The position numbers and the translations under genes were made by a program. The notes below the pieces were generated by a model, which had not been told where the DNA came from, ran no database searches, and was given only the letters and a program-made list of their open reading frames with translations. From positions 47,742,221-47,806,220 of the forward strand of contig CM026400.1 of the NCBI GenBank assembly GCA_014843695.1: DNA of 64,000 nucleotides, given 5' to 3'. Of the stretch, positions 23,063-36,200 are shown one piece after another. Every line of letters starts with the position of its first letter. Positions within the stretch are counted from its first letter, which is position 1. Source of the DNA: Archivesica marissinica. Taxonomy: Eukaryota > Mollusca > Bivalvia > Venerida > Vesicomyidae.

Positions 23063-23363
23063 GTGGAAGTGGACATTGTTTGTGGATAGGTGCGGTTATG
23101 ACCGGTGATGTGTATTGCACAACTAGAAGACGCCATTGATTCTCAAGTTTAGAATGTTGACCAAGTTACGAACTATTAATGCGGACCGATGTGACTAAAT
23201 GTCGATAACATTATGCGGTAATTATGTGAGTCATGAAACACGTAGATCATTTTACTGTTCGAATTTTGCTTTGTTATGTTTCCAGTTTGATATAAAGGTG
23301 TGTCAATGGTTTGTCAGCAACATATGTCGACATTCATTATACATGTATAATTGTATAAACATG

Positions 23364-23873
23364 TACACTAGAGGACATAGAAAACGTACACCTACATTAT
23401 ATGATTATTATTAATTGAAAACGAAATACGAAGGATTCCATCAAAGATATACATTTTTGTTTTGTTTAATCATATTATATTGCTTATTTATATACAATAC
23501 AATTACAAATATAAACATGGTAAATATATAAGCAAAATGATACAACTGCAATGCTATGCTTATACTTGCACAGTGCACGAATACAATCTAGAAGCAAATG
23601 GGTTGCTGGGCAACAAGTTTTACCAACATTAGCTAGTGCCCTCCCCAAATATACATGTATCACCTCTTTATTACAAAACACAAAATGAACAATTACAAAA
23701 CACAAAATGAACAATTACAAAACACAAAATGAACAATTACAAAACACAAAATGAACAACTAAAAATATTCCAGAATGATTAAAACTATGTATTTATATAG
23801 TTATTGTTTTTCATGTGAATACATACTTATCCGAAGTGTGCGTTTTCTATGTCCTTTAGTATACAAATGTTAT
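23364..23873 (+). mobile_element. Complete copy of the GGACATAGAAAACG-TIR transposon
   Basis: The left end TACACTAGAGGACATAGAAA and inverted right end TATACTAAAGGACATAGAAA form TIRs of about 28 bp beginning at TA. About 510 bp, non-coding. The interior has GAAAACGAAATACGAAGGAT near the left end, a 22-bp tandem (CAATTACAAAACACAAAATG..) near 23690-23755, and TTATATAGTTATTGTTTTTC near the right end. Here each TIR is single copy. The same TIR is massively tandem at 33299-39563 and 45254-45440. It fits a TA-inserting Tc1/mariner-like MITE, but that is inference. Confidence 0.8.
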
Positions 23874-23997
23874 AGATCTACTAATTAAGTCATTCATGTA
23901 GGCCGCAAGATAATATTAGTGTAGATCAGCCAAGCGCGCAGACGAACTGTTTCATTGTATACTTATCTATGCATAATAAGTGGTGATAAAATGTGTC

Positions 23998-24240
23998 TGG
24001 TAATCCAGTGATCGCAGGTTCGATCCCCCGTCTGACCCTAATACAATTAACAGTCGTTCACATGGGACATTAAACCGAGGTCTCGTGTCGGTGCTTTACA
24101 CCGTATACGTAAAAGAAAACCAGAGGAGACTCTGGAATGGGTCTCTGTCTGTATCATTGCACTATCCTCCAACAATCTAAAATGACTAATCTCTTCAGGA
24201 GGCATCGCTCGCTCGCACGTACGCACGCACGCACGCACTA
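23998..24240 (+). mobile_element. SINE, family 1, copy 9 (5'-truncated)
   Basis: Starts in the anticodon arm (CTGGTAATCCAGTGATCG), then the full core. The tail ends in (GCAC)n. Confidence 0.9.
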
Positions 24241-24254
24241 TACATAATAACAAT

Positions 24255-24425
24255 CACAAGGCTTGTTTGGACGGGCCAGTCCAATGGTGAACACGTTGGA
24301 CTGCGAAACCAGGGAGCGCATCACTGGTAGGTTCGAAACCGAGGTCTTGCGTATCGGTGCTATAAACCGGGCATGTAGAAGAAACAGGCATGCTTCTGGA
24401 ATGGGAGCGGAGCGTCTTCTGCACA
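24255..24425 (+). mobile_element. SINE family 1 variant
   Basis: Head GGGCCAGTCCAATGGTGAAC and core AAACCGAGGTCTTGCGTATC, GGGCATGTAGAAGAAACAGG, CTTCTGGAATGGG. Its core is intermediate between family 1 and the 71-bp array unit at 49776. An inverted variant is at 40202-40445. Confidence 0.7.
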
Positions 24426-24431
24426 CGCCTT

Positions 24432-24560
24432 GTTCAGATATGGTGAACTACCAAAGAGCAGTCTTAATGTATAAAACTCTAATTTCCCTAGCACCGATCT
24501 ATCACTAAGAATCATTTATCTGTATCAGATCCCAAAGCTCGGTTTATCTTGTTATTAAAT
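24432..24560 (+). pseudogene. LINE reverse-transcriptase C-terminal fragment
   Basis: Reads VNYQRAVLMYKTLISLAPIY before a stop: the YK-x-L-x-x-LAP-x-Y motif of non-LTR retrotransposon ORF2 C-terminal regions. Very short; degenerate and non-functional. Confidence 0.55.
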
Positions 24561-24577
24561 AAATTAATGTTTAATTG

Positions 24578-24805
24578 TGGAAGACGTGATAGCACAGTTC
24601 GCTTCAGGTGCGAAAGGTTCGGAGTTCGAGCCCCGCTGGAGCCGTTACGATTGTGCCCTTAGGCAAGGCATTTAAATTCCACGTTGCCTCTTCTCTCTCC
24701 CCCGTGGCGAAGGATTCCATCAGGAATGAGGTCTCGAGAGTGATTAATATAAGTTGTAAGAGCTTGTTTCGCAATCGAGCTAAAATAAATTTGCATAAAC
24801 TAAAT
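24578..24805 (+). mobile_element. SINE family 4, best copy
   Basis: tRNA-like head GTGATAGCACAGTTCGC (box A region) and GGAGTTCGAGCCCCGC (box B). The body is TAGGCAAGGCATTTAAATTC, CTTCTCTCTCCCCCGTGG, ATTCCATCAGGAATGAGG, and the tail GATTAATATAAGTTG, CGCAATCGAGCTAAAATAAA. Confidence 0.88.
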
Positions 24806-24885
24806 AAATTAATACATGTAGTGAACCTGTACAATGGACTATAAGTCTATTATAACCGTGCCAAAAACGTTCTATGTAATAAGTA

Positions 24886-26009
24886 TGTGAAATACTAGGT
24901 AGTGTCGGGAAATACTAGGTAGTGTCAGGGTGATACTAGGTAGTATCGGGAGATACTAGGTAGTGTCGGGAAATACTATTACCTAGTGTCTGGAAATACT
25001 AGGTAGTGTCGGGAAATACTAGGTAGTGTCGGGAAATACTAGGTATAGTGTCGGGAAATACTAAGTAGTGTCGGGAGGTACTAGGTAGTGTCGGGAGATA
25101 CTAGGTAGTGTCGGGAAATACTAGGTAGTGTCGGGAGGTACTAGGTAGTGTCGGGCGATACTAGGTAGTGTCGGGAGATACTAGGTAGTGTCGGGAGATA
25201 CTAGGTAGTGTCGGGAGGTACTAGGTAATGTCGGTAGGTACTAGGTAGTGTCGGAAAATACTAGGTAGTGTCGGGAAATACTTGGTAGTGTCGGGAGGTA
25301 CTAGGTAGTGTCGGGAGATACTAAGTAGTGTCGGGAGGTACTAGGTAGTGTCGGGAGGTACTAGGTAGTTTCGGGAGATACTTGGTAGTGTCGGGAGGTA
25401 CTAGGTAGTGTCGGGAGATACTAGGTAGTGTCGGGAAATACTAGATAGTGTCGGGAAATACTAGGTAGTATCGGGAGGTACTAGGTAGTGTCGGGAAATA
25501 CTAGGTAGTGTCGGGAGATACTAGGTAGTATCGGGAGGTACTAGGTAGTGTCGGGAAATACTAGGTAGTGTCGGGAAATACTAGGTAGTGTCGGGAAATA
25601 CTAGGTAGTGTCGGGAAATACTAGGTAGTGTCGGGAGGTACTAGGTAGTGTCGGGAGATACTAGGTAGTGTCGGGAAATACTAGGTAGTGTCGGGAGATA
25701 CTAGGTAGTGTCGGGAGATACTAGGTAGTGTCGGGAAATACTAGGTAGTGTCGGGAGATACTAGGTAGTGTCGGGAAATACTTGGTAGTGTCGGGAAATA
25801 CTAGGTAGTGTCGGGAGATACTAGGTAGTGTCGGGAGGTACTAGGTAGTGTCGGGAAATACTTGGTAGTGTCGGGAAATACTAGATAGTGTCGGGAGATA
25901 CTAGGTAGTGTCGGGAGGTACTAGGTAGTGTCGGGAAATACTAGGTAGTGTCGGGAAATACTAGGTAGTGTCGGGAAATACTAGGTAGTGTCGGGAAATA
26001 CTAGGTAGT
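24886..26009. repeat. 20-bp minisatellite, about 56 copies
   Basis: Unit GGGAAATACTAGGTAGTGTC with GGGAGA/GGGAGG/GGGAAA variants. The middle is exactly 20-periodic; the first few copies are irregular. It abuts the 51/52-bp array. Confidence 0.97.
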
Positions 26010-26016
26010 ATTTGTT

Positions 26017-26782
26017 CGATTCCGGAACGGAATCGGAACGGAACCCACTACGTTTGGATTGATTGTCCTGAGTGTGTTCCAACCGGACTTGAACCCGCTA
26101 TGTTTGGATTGATTGTCCGAGTGTGTTCCAACCCGGAACGGAACCCGCTATGTTTGGATTGATTGTACTGAGTTTATTCCAACATGCACGGACCGGAACC
26201 CGCTACGTTTGGATTGATTGTCCTGAGTTTGTTCCAACCCGGAACGGAACCCGCTATGCTTTGGATTGCTTGTACTGAGTTTGTTCCAACCAGGAACGGA
26301 ACCCGCTACGTTTTGGATTGCTTGTCCTGAGTTTGTTCCAACCCGGAACGGAACCCGCTACGTTTGGATTGATTGTCCTGAGTTTGTTCCAACCCGGAAC
26401 GGAACCCGCTATGCTTTGGATTGCTTGTACTGAGTTTGTTCCAACCAGGAACGGAACCTGCTATGCTTTGGATTGCTTGTACTGAGTTTGTTCCAACCAG
26501 GAACGGAACCCGCTATGCTTTGGATTGCTTGTACTGAGTTTGTTCCAACCCGGAACGGAACCCGCTATGCTTTGGATTGCTTGTACTGAGTTTGTTCCAA
26601 CCAGGAACGGAACCCGCTATGTTTGGATTGATGTCCTGAGTTTGTTCCAACCAGGAACGGAACCCGCTATGTTTTGGATTGCTTGTACTGAGTTTGTTCC
26701 AACCCGGAACGGAACCCGCTACGTTTTGGATTGATTGTCCTGAGTTTGTTCCAACCCGGAACGGAACCCGCTCCGCTTAGTT
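26017..26782. repeat. 51/52-bp minisatellite, locus B
   Basis: Same unit as locus A (TTCCAACCCGGAACGGAACC...), many copies with an extra T (ATGCTTTGGATTGCTTGTAC). About 15 copies. Confidence 0.95.
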
Positions 26783-27258
26783 TGTCCAGATCGCTATTCC
26801 TACTGTATATACAGGTGTATCTCTCCACGAGATAATAACTTTATTAGTGCATATTGTCTGGTCGGCTGAGCAATCTAAAACTCTCACATGAATTGTGCTA
26901 CTATTTAATTCCTGCCTGTATGTAGAGTACGATTGAGCTCTCCTCCGCATCTTCACAACTTAATAGGAATTTTTTTATAGATAAAATGTAAGGGATTGGT
27001 TTTTATGGAACTCGCCTTTGGCATTTTGTAATATGTGTAGGCACAATCTACGTCATTGGCTTTTGTTCTGTTTAACATTGATCTATCAGTGCATTCGATT
27101 ACTTGAGATGCCTTTCAATGGCGTCTGAGATAAATCTGTACCTATTTAGAGTGTTTCTTTTCAATTTGTTTCTCTTAAAGTGGAATTTGATTCTACAACC
27201 CATATACCTAATTGACATCTCCAGTCGTCATAGAGAAACACGTTTGCACGTTTACATG
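26783..27258. other. Unannotated stretch
   Basis: Ordinary AT-rich sequence; no gene or repeat that I can support. Confidence 0.5.
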
Positions 27259-27523
27259 TGTGTGTTTTACGTTTATTTATCGTCGCTACCGGTTGCCCAT
27301 ATGAGCGACGCCTCCTGAAGAGATTAGTCATTTTAGATTGTTGGAGGATAGTGCAATGATACAGACAGAGATCCATTTCAGAGTCTCCTCTGGTTCTTTT
27401 ACGTGCACGGTGTACAGCACCGACACGAGACCTCGGTTTAATGTCCCATCTGAAAGACTATTAATTTTATTAGGGTCAGACGGGGGATCGAACCTGCGAT
27501 CCCTGGATAACCAGTCCAACGTT
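27259..27523 (-). mobile_element. SINE, family 1, copy 10 (5'-truncated)
   Basis: Inverted tail GTTTTACGTTTATTTATCGT through GGGGGATCGAACCTGCGATC; stops inside the anticodon arm. Confidence 0.92.
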
Positions 27524-27784
27524 TACAAAAAATGTGGCAGATTATAGGCTTTATCCAGTGGAGAAAGACGCATGCGCAATGAGACCCCTCTCAATTCCTT
27601 TCGAACATTGATGCAGAACACAATTTCGCACACAAACAAACTCGTCATCAGAAATAATCGGGTGCTTATATTAGTCCTTGGACCTACCAACATGTGATTG
27701 ACAGCCCCAAATCGCCGAATTGAAAACGCTAATTGTCCATAGTTTTAATTGATGTTCGATGTATACTAGTAGTGTTTGTTTATT

Positions 27785-28090
27785 ATAGTGTCACCCCTAT
27801 TTAAAGGGCCAGTCATTTCTGACTTATGAGACACCTCTTTTTTATGAACTTCAATACTTCCCGAATCCTATGCTTGTATGCCAGGTGCCAGGCTGGTAGG
27901 CAATCGGTAACCATTATTTAACTAGCTGGCGGCTCACCAGCCGGAACATCAGTACTTCCCGAATCCTATGCGTGTATGCCTGGTAGGCAATCGGTAACCA
28001 TTATTTAACTAGTTGGCGGTTCACCAACCGGCCATATCATCGACCTCCCGCTCCGTAGGAGGACGCCTTAACCACTAGGTCACGGAGACT
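27785..28090 (-). repeat. Split tRNA-like SINE fragment plus ~100-bp tandem duplication
   Basis: At the right edge GCCTTAACCACTAGGTCACG and GAGAC is an inverted GTCTCCGTGACC-type tRNA head; at the left GGGCCAGTCATTTCTGAC matches 19690 inverted. Between them ATACTTCCCGAATCCTATGC and CGGTAACCATTATTTAACTA occur twice (27850-27925 and 27952-28015). Confidence 0.55.
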
Positions 28091-28161
28091 AGTATTACGC
28101 AGGGTTACTAAGAGTTTAGAACACAATACAAATATACACTTGTTTCTTAATTTCTAAATCT

Positions 28162-28612
28162 GAATAAACACCTGGCTGTGTATTCGCGAATTAACATCTG
28201 AATAAACATCTGAATAAACACCAGTTTGTGTATTCGCCAATTAACATCTCAATAAACATCTGAATACACACCTGGCTGTGTATTCGCCAATTAACATCTG
28301 AATAAACATCTGAATAAACACCAGTTTGTGTATTCGCCAATTAACATCTCAATAAACATCTGAATACACACCTGGCTGTGTATTCGCCAATTAACATCTC
28401 AATAAACATCTGAATACACACCTGGCTGTGTATTCGCCAATTAACATCTCAATAAACATCTGAATACACACATGGCTGTGTATTCGCCAATTAACATCTC
28501 AATAAACATCTGAATACACACCTGGCTGTGTATTCGCCAATTAACATCTCAATAAACAACTGAATACACACCTGGCTGTGTATTCGCCAATAAACCACTC
28601 AATAAACATCTA
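28162..28612. repeat. 50-bp minisatellite, about 9 copies
   Basis: Unit CACCTGGCTGTGTATTCGCC, AATTAACATCTCAATAAACA, TCTGAATACA. A solitary relative (TGTATTCGCGAATTAACATC) is at 29117. Confidence 0.93.
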
Positions 28613-29278
28613 GGTAGTTGTTTTAATCTTTATTAAAGTCTCATCTATGTACATACATGTAATGCAAACACAAATGTAAATAATCAGATTAAAAGTACAT
28701 AGCCATTCTGAATAGAATTATAAGAGACATATTGCAACAAAACATATCACATTATAAAATCCCACACTACTATTAGTTAATGCTTATTTACATTCTAAAG
28801 CCAAGAAACAGTTGCTAATTTATATTTAAATACGAAATAAACCAAAATGGTATAAAACACTGAATCGAAAAACAAGCACTAGTGCGCTATTAAGAAATAT
28901 CTTACAAAATCAGTTATCACCCAGGATCAGATCGAGAATGACCTAATTAGCAGCTGCTTCTTGTAGTCTGTAAAATCATAGATATATAGTAATTAACACA
29001 AAAAGGGCATTATTTACAAAGGTAAAAGTAACGACGCTGTAGTATATCAAAACAGGTTTTGGCACAAAGTCTTATCACTGATTGATTACTGAATAGAAAT
29101 TGATCACGTATAGGTATGTATTCGCGAATTAACATCTGAATAAACACCCAAAAAAAAAAACCCCCAAAAAAACAACAAAAAACAACAAATATACACTTGT
29201 TTCTTAATTTTGACAAGCCAACGGATAAGAATGAATGTCCATGAGTCAGTCTACGCATGAAACTATAATGGTATGGTA
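28613..29278. other. AT-rich stretch with solitary minisatellite unit
   Basis: No gene. At 29117-29150 lies one unit of the 50-bp repeat, then A-rich sequence and TATACACTTGTTTCTTAATT, which also flanks the array at 28135. Confidence 0.5.
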
Positions 29279-29593
29279 CAGGTCCGTAGCCAGTTTTTTA
29301 TGAGGGGTCGTTTCGAGGGACCGATGTCGCTAGGGGGTCCGGAGGCATTTACCCCCATTAAATTTTGAAATCTAGATGATCTGAAAAGTCATGTCCAGCA
29401 TTTGTACATAGTTAAAAAGCGACAGCATATAGAGAAAGTTCAGAGAAACCCTCTTATAAACTATTCCCAGGTGTAGCTTGCATCAATATTATTATAGTAA
29501 CTGTGTAAACATTCTGATAAGAGTGCATGAAAAAGTGGACCTCGGGGGAATTATTGGGGGGGGGGGTGCGTCTGACCCCCCTAGCTGCGGACC
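29279..29593. mobile_element. Short TIR element, CGTAGC-TIR family
   Basis: Left CAGGTCCGTAGCCAG; inverted right GGGTCCGCAGCTAGGGGG; interior TAGGGGGTCCGGAGGCAT as at 16809. Confidence 0.6.
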
Positions 29594-29830
29594 CGAAGCT
29601 TGGGGTCTGAATAAATGGCGTTGGGTTCAAAACCAAATAAATGACCTTGATAGTGACGGAGTGTCATTTTTAAAATTGCTTGGAATGATCTAAAAATGTG
29701 TATGTATAGTGTCAAGCCTATGGTGTATCATAATGTTCTTACAAAAACATTTTTTGGTTTTGAATCCGAAACTATTTGTCCAGACCCCAAGCATCTGACT
29801 GTGGTAGGCTATAGTATAAAGAATTGTGTG
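29594..29830 (+). repeat. Dispersed repeat, direct copy
   Basis: CTTGATAGTGACGGAGTGTC, TGTATAGTGTCAAGCCTATG and GTCCAGACCCCAAGCATCTG match 16690-16720, 17215 and 17320. Confidence 0.55.
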
Positions 29831-29939
29831 CATCCAAGCTAGCATTGCCACCATGTATGTGCCTCTTCGTGCGATGTAGCCACGAGTTCGATAAATGATC
29901 GTGGAACATTTGCACGGCACTTTGTTCATAACGTACTAA

Positions 29940-30360
29940 TGCAGTACATGTATAAACCCAACCGACTTATTAAAGTGCAGCGTCGCTATGTTATTTGTAA
30001 ACACAAATATCATTCAGGCGGGATTTAAATGCCAAATTCAGAAGCCGCGTCCGTTTTCCGCGCCTCCAGTAAATATGTTTACATACTTTACATATAAACA
30101 ATATAAATCTGTATATGTATCAACAATCTCATTTTCCGTTCCCAGGACAAATTATTCATGAATAAGTTGTTCAGACAAAAAGGCCAACCTCTGTACTGCC
30201 AGGACTATTAAAACAAGTCATAGACCGATATTTATATTTGACATATTACCAATATACGCAGCAAACAAGCAAACAGAAACTGCAACGGAAATCTATAAAT
30301 AACCATGCGTCTCTGTTATGACAACGATAGGTAACCGAGTGCTCTCTGTGTCACGTGATA
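29940..30360. other. Unannotated stretch
   Basis: No supported gene or repeat. Confidence 0.5.
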
Positions 30361-30365
30361 CTAGT

Positions 30366-31377
30366 ATTCTTGCCTTAGAATCAGTAGGACAACGTGATTT
30401 CTTGCCTTAGAACCAGTGGGACAACGTGATTTCTTGCCTTAGAACAGTAGGAAGTTATTTCTTGCCTTAGAACCAGTGGGACAACGTTATTTCTTGCCTT
30501 AGAATCAGTAGGATAATGTTATTTCTTGCCTTAGAACCAGTAGGACAACGTGATTTCTTGCCTTAGAACCAGTAGGACAACGTGATTTCTTGCCTTAGAA
30601 CCAGTGGACAACGTGATTTGCTTAACCAGTAGGACAACGTGATTTCTTGCCTTAGAACCAGTAGGACAACGTGACTTCTTGCCGTAGAACCAGTAGGACA
30701 ACGTGATTTCTTGACTTTAAACCAGTGGGACAACGTTATTTCTTGCCTTAGAACGTGATTTCTTGACTTAGAACCAGTAGGACAACGTGACTTCTTGCCT
30801 TAGGCCGTGATTTCTTGTCTTAGATAGTGATTTCCTGACTTAGAACCAGTGGGACAACGTGACTTCTTGCCTTAGGTCGTGATTTCTTGCCTTAGAACGT
30901 TATTTCTTGCCGTAGAACGTGATTTCTTGCCTTAGAACCAGTGGACAACGTGCTTCTTGCCTTAGGGTGATTTCTTGTCTTAGATAGTGATTTCCTGACT
31001 TGAACCAGTGGGACAACGTGACTTCTTGCCTTAGGTCGTGATTTCTTGCCTTAGAACGTTATTTCTTGCCGTAGAACGTGATTTCTTGCCTTAGAACCAG
31101 TGGGACAACGTGACTTCTTGCCTTAGAACCAGTGGGACAACGTGATTCTTGCCTTAGGTCGTGATTTCTTGCCTTAGAACGTGATTTCTTGCCTTAGAAC
31201 CAGTGGGACAACGTGATTTCTTGCCTTAGAATGTTATTTCTTGCCTTAGAACCAGTGGGACAACGTGACTTCTTGCCTTAGGTCGTGATTTCTTGCCTTA
31301 GAATGTTATTTCTTGCCTTAGAACGTTATTTCTTGCCTTAGAACGTGATTTCTTGCCGTAGAACCAGTGGGACAACA
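30366..31377. repeat. Irregular minisatellite, 32-bp and 20-bp forms
   Basis: Long unit GTGATTTCTTGCCTTAGAAC + CAGTGGGACAAC (32 bp) mixed with a short form lacking the second part (20 bp). Variants and small deletions are frequent, unlike the clean arrays elsewhere. Confidence 0.93.
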
Positions 31378-31538
31378 AGAGACATGAATATAAAGTTGTC
31401 GCACCACAACACAATTGACCTATATATACATGTATATATAACCTATTGTAAATACACATCTTCTGCTCTCTGATGGTGATGATGATGATTCACGTTCTGC
31501 TCTCTGTCTCCGTCATTATTGTACTGGTATTCCAACAC

Positions 31539-31837
31539 GTGTGTATGTGTCTTACGTTTATTTATCGTCGCTACCGGTTGTCCATATGAGCGACGCCTCC
31601 TGAAGAGATTAGTCATTGTAGATTTTTGGAGGATAGTGCAATGATACAGACAGAGACCCATTCCAGAGCCTCCTCTGGTTCTTTTACGTGCACGGTGTAA
31701 AGCACCGACACGAGACCTCTACTTAAAGTCCAATCTGAAAGACTGTTAATTGTATTAGGATCGGACGGTGGATCGAACCTACGATCCCTGGATTACCAGT
31801 CCAGCGTGGTACCACTGGACTGCAGACCTGTCTGTAA
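31539..31837 (-). mobile_element. SINE, family 1, copy 11, with 11-bp target-site duplication
   Basis: Full inverted copy between direct repeats TATTCCAACAC (31528-31538 and 31838-31848). Confidence 0.95.
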
Positions 31838-31848
31838 TATTCCAACAC

Positions 31849-32298
31849 ATTCAAGACAATGTATTACATACACACAACCATTGTTCTCCGATATAATCCG
31901 CACTAAATGGCACCATTTTATCTTGTATGTAGCTTCCTCCAATGTCTGGAGAACCGTTCACCGACAGCAAACGTAGTAGTGGTTCCTAGAAGAATCGTCG
32001 CGCACACGTATAATGTTCTAATTCGGTTGATATAGGCTTGAAAAAATGTGGGTGTATGGGATTATAAATGTGGACCCTACTGACCCGACCCTTGATAGTA
32101 GTAGCTATTACAGTTACATTTCCTAAACTTTTTTGGTTTGTTTATTGTTGTTTTTTGTTTCTAAATTCTTATTACCTAAAATGCTGCTTATTCTCTTAAT
32201 CATTTTACCCTTTTTCTATTAGTATCATTATATTAGTAAAGTACTAGCACAACTCTTGTATTCAAGTATACAATCTAGTCTTATGGGGAGGGCCGTAA
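31849..32298. other. Unannotated stretch before gap
   Basis: Unique-looking sequence. It does not contain the 36-bp satellite, so the satellite's left boundary falls inside the gap. Confidence 0.5.
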
Positions 32299-33298
32299 NN
32301 NNNNNNNNNNNNNNNNNNNNNNNNNNNNNNNNNNNNNNNNNNNNNNNNNNNNNNNNNNNNNNNNNNNNNNNNNNNNNNNNNNNNNNNNNNNNNNNNNNNN
32401 NNNNNNNNNNNNNNNNNNNNNNNNNNNNNNNNNNNNNNNNNNNNNNNNNNNNNNNNNNNNNNNNNNNNNNNNNNNNNNNNNNNNNNNNNNNNNNNNNNNN
32501 NNNNNNNNNNNNNNNNNNNNNNNNNNNNNNNNNNNNNNNNNNNNNNNNNNNNNNNNNNNNNNNNNNNNNNNNNNNNNNNNNNNNNNNNNNNNNNNNNNNN
32601 NNNNNNNNNNNNNNNNNNNNNNNNNNNNNNNNNNNNNNNNNNNNNNNNNNNNNNNNNNNNNNNNNNNNNNNNNNNNNNNNNNNNNNNNNNNNNNNNNNNN
32701 NNNNNNNNNNNNNNNNNNNNNNNNNNNNNNNNNNNNNNNNNNNNNNNNNNNNNNNNNNNNNNNNNNNNNNNNNNNNNNNNNNNNNNNNNNNNNNNNNNNN
32801 NNNNNNNNNNNNNNNNNNNNNNNNNNNNNNNNNNNNNNNNNNNNNNNNNNNNNNNNNNNNNNNNNNNNNNNNNNNNNNNNNNNNNNNNNNNNNNNNNNNN
32901 NNNNNNNNNNNNNNNNNNNNNNNNNNNNNNNNNNNNNNNNNNNNNNNNNNNNNNNNNNNNNNNNNNNNNNNNNNNNNNNNNNNNNNNNNNNNNNNNNNNN
33001 NNNNNNNNNNNNNNNNNNNNNNNNNNNNNNNNNNNNNNNNNNNNNNNNNNNNNNNNNNNNNNNNNNNNNNNNNNNNNNNNNNNNNNNNNNNNNNNNNNNN
33101 NNNNNNNNNNNNNNNNNNNNNNNNNNNNNNNNNNNNNNNNNNNNNNNNNNNNNNNNNNNNNNNNNNNNNNNNNNNNNNNNNNNNNNNNNNNNNNNNNNNN
33201 NNNNNNNNNNNNNNNNNNNNNNNNNNNNNNNNNNNNNNNNNNNNNNNNNNNNNNNNNNNNNNNNNNNNNNNNNNNNNNNNNNNNNNNNNNNNNNNNNN
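32299..33298. other. Assembly gap (1000 N)
   Basis: Exactly 1000 N, a conventional placeholder length. Any reading frame drawn across it is meaningless. Confidence 0.99.
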
Positions 33299-36200
33299 CC
33301 TACATTATATACTAGAGGACATAGAAAACGCACACCTACATTATATACTAGAGGACATAGAAAACGCACACCTACATTATATACTAGAGGACATAGAAAA
33401 CGCACACCTACATTATATACTAGAGGACATAGAAAACGCACACCTACATTATATACTAGAGGACATAGAAAACGCACACCTACATTATATACTAGAGGAC
33501 ATAGAAAACGCACACCTACATTATATACTAGAGGACATAGAAAACGCACACCTACATTATATACTAGAGGACATAGAAAACGCACACCTACATTATATAC
33601 TAGAGGACATAGAAAACGCACACGTACATTATATACTAGAGGACATAGAAAACGCACACCTACATTATATACTAGAGGACATAGAAAACGCACACCTACA
33701 TTATATACTAGAGGACATAGAAAACGCACACCTACATTATATACTAGAGGACATAGAAAACGCACACCTACATTATATACTAGAGGACATAGAAAACGCA
33801 CACCTACATTATATACTAGAGGACATAGAAAACGCACACCTACATTATATACTAGAGGACATAGAAAACGCACACCTACATTATATACTAGAGGACATAG
33901 AAAACGCACACCTACATTATATACTAGAGGACATAGAAAACGCACACCTACATTATATACTAGAGGACATAGAAAACGCACACCTACATTATATACTAGA
34001 GGACATAGAAAACGCACACCTACATTATATACTAGAGGACATAGAAAACGCACACCTACATTATATACTAGAGGACATAGAAAACGCACACCTACATTAT
34101 ATACTAGAGGACATAGAAAACGCACACCTACATTATATACTAGAGGACATAGAAAACGCACACCTACATTATATACTAGAGGACATAGAAAACGCACACC
34201 TACATTATATACTAGAGGACATAGAAAACGCACACCTACATTATATACTAGAGGACATAGAAAACGCACACCTACATTATATACTAGAGGACATAGAAAA
34301 CCACACCTACATTATATACTAGAGGACATAGAAAACGCACACCTACATTATATACTAGAGGACATAGAAAACGCACACCTACATTATATACTAGAGGACA
34401 TAGAAAACGCACACCTACATTATATACTAGAGGACATAGAAAACGCACACCTACATTATATACTAGAGGACATAGAAAACGCACACCTACATTATATACT
34501 AGAGGACATAGAAAACGCACACCTACATTATATACTAGAGGACATAGAAAACGCACACCTACATTATATACTAGAGGACATAGAAAACGCACACCTACAT
34601 TATATACTAGAGGACATAGAAAACGCACACCTACATTATATACTAGAGGACATAGAAAACGCACACCTACATTATATACTAGAGGACATAGAAAACGCAC
34701 ACCTACATTATATACTAGAGGACATAGAAAACGCACACCTACATTATATACTAGAGGACATAGAAAACGCACACCTACATTATATACTAGAGGACATAAA
34801 ACGCACACCTACATTATATACTAGAGGACATAGAAAACGCACACCTACATTATATACTAGAGGACATAGAAAACGCACACCTACATTATATACTAGAGGA
34901 CATAGAAAACGCACACCTACATTATATACTAGAGGACATAGAAAACGCACACCTACATTATATACTAGAGGACATAGAAAACGCACACCTACATTATATA
35001 CTAGAGGACATAGAAAACGCACACCTACATTATATACTAGAGGACATAGAAAACGCACACCTACATTATATACTAGAGGACATAGAAAACGCACACCTAC
35101 ATTATATACTAGAGGACATAGAAAACGCACACCTACATTATATACTAGAGGACATAGAAAACGCACACCTACATTATATACTAGAGGACATAGAAAACGC
35201 ACACCTACATTATATACTAGAGGACATAGAAAACGCACTCCTACATTATATCTAGAGGACATAGAAAACGCATACCTACATTATATACTAGAGGATATAG
35301 AAAACGCACACCTATATTATATACTAGAGGACGTAGAAAACGCACGCCTACATTATATACTAGAGGACATAGAAAACGCACACCTACATTATATACTAGA
35401 GGACATAGAAAACGCACACCTACATTATATACTAGAGGACATAGAAAACGCACACCTACATTATATACTAGAGGACATAGAAAACGCACACCTACATTAT
35501 ATACTAGAGGACATAGAAAACGCACACCTACATTATATACTAGAGGACATAGAAAACGCACACCTACATTATATACTAGAGGACATAGAAAACGCACACC
35601 TACATTATATACTAGAGGACATAGAAAACGCACACCTACATTATATACTAGAGGACATAGAAAACGCACACCTACATTATATACTAGAGGACATAGAAAA
35701 CGCACACCTACATTATATACTAGAGGACATAGAAAACGCACACCTACATTATATACTAGAGGACATAGAAAACGCACACCTACATTATATACTAGAGGAC
35801 ATAGAAAACGCACACCTACATTATATACTAGAGGACATAGAAAACGCACACCTACATTATATACTAGAGGACATAGAAAACGCACACCTACATTATATAC
35901 TAGAGGACATAGAAAACGCACACCTACATTATATACTAGAGGACATAGAAAACGCACACCTACATTATATACTAGAGGACATAGAAAACGCACACCTACA
36001 TTATATACTAGAGGACATAGAAAACGCACACCTACATTATATACTAGAGGACATAGAAAACGCACACCTACATTATATACTAGAGGACATAGAAAACGCA
36101 CACCTACATTATATACTAGAGGACATAGAAAACGCACACCTACATTATATACTAGAGGACATAGAAAACCACACCTACATTATATACTAGAGGACATAGA

